Source of the DNA: Paralichthys olivaceus
Lineage: Eukaryota > Chordata > Actinopteri > Pleuronectiformes > Paralichthyidae
DNA length: 64,000 bases
Direction of reading: 5' to 3'
Assembly (NCBI RefSeq): GCF_024713975.1
Contig: NC_091112.1
Coordinates: 10,400,001-10,464,000 of the forward strand
Part shown: piece by piece, positions 57,901 to 64,000 of the stretch
Numbering within the stretch: position 1 is the first letter of the stretch
Layout: each line of letters begins with the position of its first letter
Translations under genes and position numbers: made by a program
Notes under the pieces: model-generated
Told to the model about the DNA's origin: nothing
Seen by the model: the letters and a program-made list of their open reading frames with translations, nothing else
Databases searched by the model: none

Positions 57901-58189
57901 GATATATGCGAATGTGTGAAAATTGATAAAATAAAGGGTTAGGGTAAGTGTTATTGTATCGACTAATGACTTTGTGGAGTTAACACTATGACCTCTCTCT
58001 GCTGGCTACTGGTTGGTTGACTCACAGGATCGGGCGGGACTGGAAATCTTCCTGATTCATTCTCTCGGACTGGCGTATCTTCAGGATCTCCGTGTAGCTC
58101 AGATTCTGCAGGCGACTCTTGAACTGGTCCAGGGAATTAGGCTTGAGAGTGAGCGCTCGCATTATCTGCTCCCTCACCACCTGCATTAC
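45539..58189 (-). CDS. elmo1: Engulfment and cell motility protein 1, C-terminal part
   Basis: Partial: six coding exons in gene order, 58189-58026, 54025-53913, 49654-49547, 48823-48741, 46680-46603 and 45739-45539 (747 nt, last 248 residues; human ELMO1 is 727). ELMO1 binds DOCK1-family proteins to form a Rac exchange factor used in engulfment of dying cells and in migration. The first exon here starts VMQVVREQI and contains [14 protein letters not shown], downstream of the ELMO domain. A helical segment and the atypical PH domain (KFWYCRL through the KHE/YCVWTDG region) follow. The end is a proline-rich PxxP tail (APPPIPKEP), the DOCK SH3 ligand. The ending [10 protein letters not shown] is what points to ELMO1 rather than ELMO2. 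Earlier exons are not found before the right edge, so the intron upstream of 58189 exceeds 5.8 kb. Confidence 0.9.
48850..48934. repeat. (CAA)n trinucleotide microsatellite in elmo1
   Basis: About 28 CAA units with two CAG interruptions, which is (TTG)n in the sense of elmo1. It ends about 26 bases upstream of the acceptor of the 83-base exon (48823). Confidence 0.95.
49095..49500. mobile_element. Non-autonomous DNA element with 'agactgtatataaa' ends
   Basis: It begins 'catagatagactgtatataa' and ends 'atccagtctatgtta', with an internal 'tccagaaatgaagc' phrase. This matches a very common teleost terminal-inverted-repeat element. It lies in the elmo1 intron, a few tens of bases from the next exon (49547). 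No coding capacity. Confidence 0.6.
51425..51775 (-). repeat. Dispersed teleost repeat, family A, reverse copy
   Basis: Reverse copy in an elmo1 intron: 'acctccaccaaggaccaatc' at its left end, then 'ccatgaattattctct' and 'accaagtttcatggaaatc'. It is close to full length. Confidence 0.6.
52570..52665 (+). repeat. Dispersed teleost repeat, family A, 5' fragment
   Basis: Forward fragment with 'gacgcaaaaactcctggatgg' like wording and 'gaagaatccattaaatt', then the similarity stops. Confidence 0.5.
54735..54840. mobile_element. Fragment of the 'agactgtatataaag' element
   Basis: Starts 'catagactgtatataaagat' and includes 'ggaggaagtgg', then runs into a TA microsatellite. A second, truncated copy of the family at 49095-49500. 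Confidence 0.5.
55740..56340 (+). repeat. Dispersed teleost repeat, family A, tandem pair
   Basis: A near full copy (55740-56035: 'gagcaggattacgcaaaaaa', 'ttccacgaaactc', 'ggaataattcatgg', 'ggggactgttgggcc') is followed by a partial copy at about 56190-56340 ('cacatttagggaactgatat'). The last part recurs at 57880-57955, including a ggttagggtaagtgtta tail. Confidence 0.55.
56745..57055 (-). repeat. Dispersed teleost repeat, family A, reverse copy
   Basis: Reverse copy with 'gaattattagccggaat', 'aaatattcctggatctgc' and 'tcaccaagttctgtgaaaat', ending 'taacctccttggcgaag'. Confidence 0.55.
57175..57540. promoter_or_regulatory. Candidate conserved non-coding element in elmo1 intron
   Basis: A low-repeat, balanced-composition block between two dispersed repeats, with several TAAT/ATTA homeodomain-type cores and octamer-like 'atgcatattttcaatc'. 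There is no coding potential. Its compositional difference from its repeat-filled surroundings suggests constraint, but conservation itself cannot be seen from one sequence. Confidence 0.25.
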
Positions 58190-60789
58190 CTGCAGAGGAG
58201 AACAGAGACACAGAGGATGAGTGAGGAGAGTCTTTGTATCACGCAGAGATGTTAAAAGTACACTCATGAACTTAAAAGTAACCCCCTCTCTCTATTTTTG
58301 GGGGTCTTGGATGCATAAAAGCTTCTGTTCCGTTCCAGACAGGATTAATGATGTGATTTTTCTTTTTTTTTTTCAGAACCAGAGCCTTAAGAGGAAAAGA
58401 GCAAAGCAGAATAATTCATCAGTGGCTCCTCAACTGTTCGCCCCAGTATCAAGCGTCAGTGAAATGCATGACAGAACTTTCCTATAATACCCAGGCGAGC
58501 TAATACCATTAGTCTGGCTGCAGAAGCACGACATGAGCGATGTTCCGAGTCATCAATCCCACTCAAGGGCTCTTGGTGATCAACGGACTTAACAATACAA
58601 TGAGAAAGCACTCCGCAACAACACATAAAAACACATCATGCGTATCCAGATCAATTAGCCCGGTGCATATGCATTACAGTCAGGAGGTAATTAAAGTCTA
58701 CACACACTCTCTCAGCAGTTGGACACAAACACACTCACACACATACACACTCACACACATTATACCGATCCCGTCAATTAAAATAGACCCCAACTGCAAA
58801 ATACATCATATTGCATTTAAGCAGATAAAATGGGAATAGAATTAGAAAACTGTGAAAAAAGATCAGAAATGACCAGGAGGTTTGTCTGTCTGTGTTCAAC
58901 AGTCTCTGTATGTACATGCATACCTGTACACGTTTGTACATGTATACATGTATGTTTACATCTGGTGATCTTATAATGTTGCATTTGTTTCGTGTTGACC
59001 TTAGAAAGCATTTTGTGCTTATTTGCTTGAAAACTGTACTATAAAATTATTACTATTCATATCGTGAAACATCTGATCTAAATAAACTAAACAATACATC
59101 ACAAAGAAGAAAATCAAATCTTACTAATTTGCTGACATTTGAAGCATCACTTAGTACAGAGCAGCTTCTCCAGTTGAGTAGAAATGGGTATTAAGGCTAA
59201 TAAATTGAGATTTTCTTTCACCCTGAATGAGACTAAAACCTGGGACCAAACAAATCAAGGGTCCACACACAAAACTACTCAAACTTATAGTTTATCATGT
59301 TTGTTGGATAGTTAGCAGAATTACACCAAACCTATAGGGCTGCACCACAAACAAAGTCTTTTTTCCACATTTTTTGACTTGGCGAAATAGGCCATTGGTG
59401 GAGCTTTGTGTTGTGTGCCCTTTAAGATATGTCAGCACTACATTGTGTGTGATTCTTTATGTTTGTGGGTAAAGGAAAAAAAACAAAACAATCACCTCAA
59501 GCTTCAGCATGCGTAATAACTCCTGACCTGATATCTGCGATGACAGCTGCTTCCCTTTGGCTTTGGAGTCTGACAAGTGATTTGCATTTTGCATTGTCAG
59601 GACAGGACAAATATAGGACAAATATAACTCAGACAGATTCTTTGTTTGTGAAGGTATCCAATTTAACTCACAAGAGAATTGACTGAGAGCAGACGTCGCT
59701 GCGAATGTGCTTCAAACAAACCGAAACAGCCCCTGAAACTGCGGGTTTCTTGTAAAAACTGGGGGCAGTTTGCAGAGCTTGGGCTGCAGCAGATCTGTAA
59801 ATCCTGCAAACGTTATATCTTTAAGAATAAACTTGACATGGCTTCTTCACATTTCTTTTGTCGAGCTGAGCGGTGGCGTTGCAGTGGCTGCAGACCGGGT
59901 GGTGGCAGACGTGACGAGCAGCCCTGACAGTGGATCAGCCTTGTTAGCGGCTGCCTCTGGGCCTGTGAATGCTGATTCACTGGATGAGATGATACTGAGG
60001 TGACAGAAAGAAATAGACCGCCTCCCCCTCTGTTCCCTCTAAGTTTGCTCTGTTGTATTTTTCTCCTCTCTTTGCTTGAGTTGTTTATCAAATGCTCCAA
60101 GACTTGCAAGTATTTCCAGCCTCTGCAAACTCACTTCCTCACAGTTCAATGACTATTGTATTAAGAGACAACAATGATGGTGTTTCACGTTTGTCTATTT
60201 ACACATGAGCAGAAAACCTCCCTTATAATTGGCCTGTTCTCCTGTTCTGCACAATTCAGTTTCATCTCCTCAGCTTTTACAACTGTGCCAAAACCCAGTG
60301 AGCCACGATCCCAAATAAAGTCTTATGTAATATTGTTCTTGTGTATGTGTGTATGTGTGTTTGTGTGCGTGTATGTGTGTTCACTGCAAGATGATTACTC
60401 ATCAACTCGCAAACCTCTGGACGCTCACAAGTCAGACTAAAGTCAGAGGCTGAGAGTATTAAAGTAAGAAGCGGCTGAAAATTAAACATCTCCAGGACAA
60501 ACCTTGCCCTAGCACTAAAAATGCAGAAAAACTCACAACAACAGAGGCGATCAAAGATAATCCTGTTAAATCAGTGTTAGATTTGCTGTGTTTGAATGTA
60601 TAAATAAGTGGTGGAGACTCTCAGCGCTCTTGGTGATGTTGGGGCTGAACAGTGAGAGCAAAACAGGGATCTGATTATAATACTCAGCTCTGACCTTAAA
60701 AAAACCAAAAAAAAACAAAAGATTTTTAACAAATGGGACTATTTGACCTTGAATAATAAACACATGCTCAAGCCAGAATGGTGGTCATA

Positions 60790-61065
60790 GAGCGCATCCT
60801 TCTGCCAAGCCCCAAGAATCCCCTTGTTTGGGGCTTAGCACACTCATAGATATCAGTTCCCTAAACATCCGTACATTATTCCCTGTGAAATTGCGTGAAA
60901 TTATAAAAAAACCCCACCCTCGTTTGACAAGTTCTTTCTTGGCCCATGTATGACCTTTCCACAAAGTTGAATGAAAATCTATTATCTGCATAATCCTGCG
61001 GACAAACCAACCAACCGACCAACGGATGGGGGTGAAAACATAACCTGCTGGGTGGTGGTACAAAG
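60790..61065 (-). repeat. Dispersed teleost repeat, family A, reverse copy
   Basis: Reverse copy: 'atagatatcagttccctaaa', 'cattattccctg' and 'gcataatcctgcggacaaac', with the 'ataacctgctgg' end. Confidence 0.5.
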
Positions 61066-61974
61066 GGAAAACTGCAGAAATATAGGTTTATTTAGCATTA
61101 ATGTAATAGTCTTTAAGCTTAGATTCAGGAGCTGCTGAGAGCAAAGCTGCAGTTGAGCTCTAGAATTAGTTTTAGTGAGATTAGGATCTTGTGTAACCCT
61201 GATTTACTTGCTAAGCTCAGACACAAACCCAGACCAGCGCACACGATGTCTTCTCTAATCTGATCCCCATCAAACAGGTATTAAGGCTGATACAGAACAT
61301 TAGGGACTGAGCACAAGTACCAGTGTGGATCAGGATTTCAGTTCAGAAGCACTATTCTGTTCAGACATAAAGTCTCTGAAAGCAGATGTTAAACCTCATT
61401 ATCATTCTCAAAATAACCCTGACAGCATCGTAGAAGACATAATGAGATACAAAGACATGAGATGAGGGGGGGAGGGATGTCCACCACTGCTGCAGTTTAA
61501 CATCTGACAATACAATCAGAGAAAAAGCTGAATGATTTATGATTTCTTCATGAAGACGATCACTTTTACTTTGTTCCTACACTCATGGATCTTCATCATG
61601 TTTCAGCAGCACAACAGAGTAAGAATGCAGCCTCTAGAGGGCGTAGGTCAACACTTTCCCTCTCTACCAGTCAAGACTTGCTCTGGGTCGAGTGTCCAGA
61701 TGAGATGCAGGCTTGTTGAAGCTGGTAGTAAGAAGGAGGAGTTTGTCTTTTCATTTGGTTCATACATGCACACAGACCAAGGCTGTCATTTTTTATTTGA
61801 AATTCAAACATTCATTCAAATGTGGGGGGAAAAATTCATATTCGATATGAAATGACCCATTCAACTAAATATTTAGGTTAGAAGCAGATCATTCAGACAG
61901 TCTTAAGTAGTTTGTGTTGTGCTACAGCAGAGGGCCATCACTATTGGCTAGACATATTGCATGCCCTCTTGACT

Positions 61975-62090
61975 TAAAGGTTCAGTGTGTAGAATTTAGG
62001 GAAATCTAGGGTGAAGTTGCATGCTGCAGCTAATTACCCTTCACCTCAACCTCCCCTAGATCCCTTTCGCCTAAATCTTAGAGCGAATTT
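61975..62090. mobile_element. Fragment of a common fish MITE ('aaaggttcagtgtgtaga')
   Basis: The left end reads ttaaaggttcagtgtgtaga and the right end is an inverted form (gatccctttcgcctaaatct). These are the known terminal repeats of a small non-autonomous element frequent in teleosts. The right terminus looks truncated. Confidence 0.5.
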
Positions 62091-62479
62091 TGTGTCATGT
62101 CAAATTTGTTCAAACTTGATTTTTGGAAAACTGACAGCCCTTATACAGACAGACATCCATTCCTTCCTCAGCTGTAACGACTAGGAACATATTTATCTAA
62201 ACGCTCACGGCTGACTCTGTGCAAGGCCGTTTTCTGTCCTCTGTCCTTGTCTGCGCCTCTCTGTATCCTCTAAGTCATATTTTTCATGGGGAGAAAAAGG
62301 TGTCCGCCTAACAGCAGATTTACAATCCCCAGGACTGAACTTTCAGCCGCAGCCTCCCCGAGCTCCTGCTCCCCCCGCTAAGCTGAAAAACATCCAGACG
62401 AATGGAAGAAGCTGCGGCTTGCAATCAAGCTGGGAGAGATTCATCACTCCTGTCCTGTCCACTACTTTTAATCACAGCT

Positions 62480-63110
62480 TCACCCAGTCACCGATCATAA
62501 ATTTTCACACACATCCCCTCGCTTATAATCCTGATAATTAAGCCTCAAATCAATTTATTTTCCCATTAAGATTACAAATGGTCTGTCAGAGCATCACGAA
62601 GGAGCATTATTCCCTTAAGAAGCAATTTAAAAATTATACGGCACTAAAAACAAAGGCTGAGCTTTGATGACCTCAGTTTTAGCTGTAATGTGGAGCAGAT
62701 TGTAAACAACAAGAAACACTCTCCTATTTAAAAAGGCAGCTCTCTCATTGGTCACCTGCAGTTTCCCTTCCAACCGGATCCTGGTCTCCGGAGAGCGACT
62801 GACGCTCAGCCCCGATGTTTCAGCAGAGCCCGTCCCAGGGGAATGTTCATTAATATGCCTTGTTTGCAGTCATGTCTCTGGCAGGAAAACAATCCTGTTG
62901 GCCCATGTGGCTGCACTCATGCTAATTAACACTGCGAATATTCATCACATTCAAAACGAACACATGGTCCTTTCACAGCAGGGCGGGCAGTGGAGGGGGC
63001 CATTATGAATATTTTATCCTCATCCATCTTTTTCATGTGCTGATTGCTCAGAGAGCACCTTGGCAGAGGTGAGATGTCGTCAGCACTGAAACTTTGCATG
63101 AGCTCACTCT
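62480..63110. promoter_or_regulatory. Candidate conserved non-coding enhancer block
   Basis: No repeats and no exon. It is dense in TAAT cores (gataattaag, gctaattaac, cattaatatgcc) and ATTCAT/ATGAAT inverse motifs, with two GC-richer islands. This resembles vertebrate developmental enhancers hosted in large introns such as those of elmo1. Function is inferred only from composition and motif density. Confidence 0.25.
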
Positions 63111-64000
63111 CTCACAGGATAAATATAGGTGTAGGTTTGCGCTGGCGTCACCTCAGCTACACTCTGAATGATCTATGTGAACAACTCTTTGTCTTGTGTT
63201 CTTCTCGTTGATCCGAGATTGATCGCTTCTATCTTGTCCACCTTTTATTTCTGCCTCTTTCCCTCGCACGCTCCCTAATCTCTCCCAGACAACAGGCCAT
63301 CATTCTTTCTTGCAGCTCCTTCACAGGGGGAAGTTAGAAGGCAGACCGAGTGTCGGCAAAAGTAATTAAAACGCTGTCCCACGAGCCATCTAGTACATGT
63401 AATGAAGAGATGGCTGCAGCGACTCGTCAGCCACACTCCCTCACCCTCCTCTTTCTTTCACTTTCTCCTCAAACGGGACAGTCGGGCAGTTCCTTTCTCC
63501 TGGTGTCGCCTCGCCATCCATCATTGACAACGTGTCAGCCATAACAAATTGCCGTGCCCTTCTCGGCGACCAATCGACTGTCGCCACTGCTCCATTTACC
63601 TAAGAGGATGCTAATGACATCATTTACCAGCTGCCAGTCAAACGCTCATCTGCCACTCAAAACCAAGGCAGAGAAATCTGGGGACTGTGATGCAGAGAAT
63701 CTTTGGTGGGTAAATAATAAGGCTGTAATCACAGAGTAATGACTTTGCTGATATTCGTTGAAAGCAATCAAAAAGTCAATCTCACGTGGTGATAATGGGA
63801 GCACCGTGAAAATATATGCCCGCTTGCACACATAGGCAAGGAAAAAAAAAAATCACACAAACAAAGGCAACACGCACTCTACTGTCAGAGGCCTGCTTTT
63901 TTAAAATCCAGACAAAAAGAGAATACAGGGAATCCATTTCTGCGCTATTGAAATGATAATTACATGTTCCCTCCTCGCCACAATGTCTCACATTCAATTA

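Noticed and set aside
58190-64000. More upstream elmo1 exons
   Set aside because: Searched by eye on the minus strand for the expected ELMO-domain exon ending before VMQVV; none was found, so the intron probably continues past the window.

Overview
The window is vertebrate nuclear DNA, almost certainly from a ray-finned (teleost) fish, probably a percomorph. The reasons are short introns with GT-AG junctions, very many (CA)n/(TG)n tracts, dispersed repeat families typical of teleosts, and proteins that match vertebrate orthologues but read as fish versions. Nothing prokaryotic or viral was recognised. The gene models below were built by hand from splice signals and reading-frame continuity. 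Each complete model sums to a whole number of codons.

Layout, left to right. (1) 1-4.8 kb has no recognisable coding exon, but holds a leftward TATA/CRE/CCAAT promoter with a non-coding first exon (about 1029-1320) and an SRE-like CArG/ETS/CRE cluster (about 2727-2770). By position this may be the 5' end of gpr3, whose coding part would lie off the left edge (inference). (2) cd164l2, rightward, 6 coding exons, 156 aa. (3) sytl1 (Slp1), rightward, 14 coding exons, 522 aa, riddled with dinucleotide repeats at splice sites. (4) A calaxin (clxn/efcab1) gene, rightward, 6 exons, 209 aa. (5) rbm48, leftward, 5 coding exons, 358 aa, running from 26.6 kb down to 19.95 kb. Its first intron contains a complete second calaxin gene (214 aa) and a broken duplicate of its own first exon and promoter. 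(6) pex1, rightward, 24 coding exons, 1254 aa, head to head with rbm48 across 251 bp. (7) About 9 kb of intergenic repeats. (8) The last six coding exons (248 aa) of elmo1, leftward, from 58.2 to 45.5 kb. The rest of elmo1 lies beyond the right edge.

Biologically these are independent housekeeping or cell-type genes and not a pathway: a small sialomucin, a Rab27 effector for secretion, dynein-arm calcium sensors of motile cilia, a minor-spliceosome RNA-binding protein, the peroxisomal AAA-ATPase, and a Rac-activating engulfment scaffold.

The most interesting structure is the calaxin/rbm48 segmental duplication. Copy 1 of calaxin keeps an RFX-type X-box in its promoter. Copy 2 has lost the core of that box, has lost the ancestral start codon (an ATG just upstream takes over), and has a changed EF-hand 2, but stays open with intact splice sites. 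rbm48 now has to splice its exon 1 over the inserted copy. The second interesting structure is in sytl1: exon 7 is flanked by complementary (TG)n and (CA)n tracts, and intron 7 carries (CA)n and (TG)n at its two ends.
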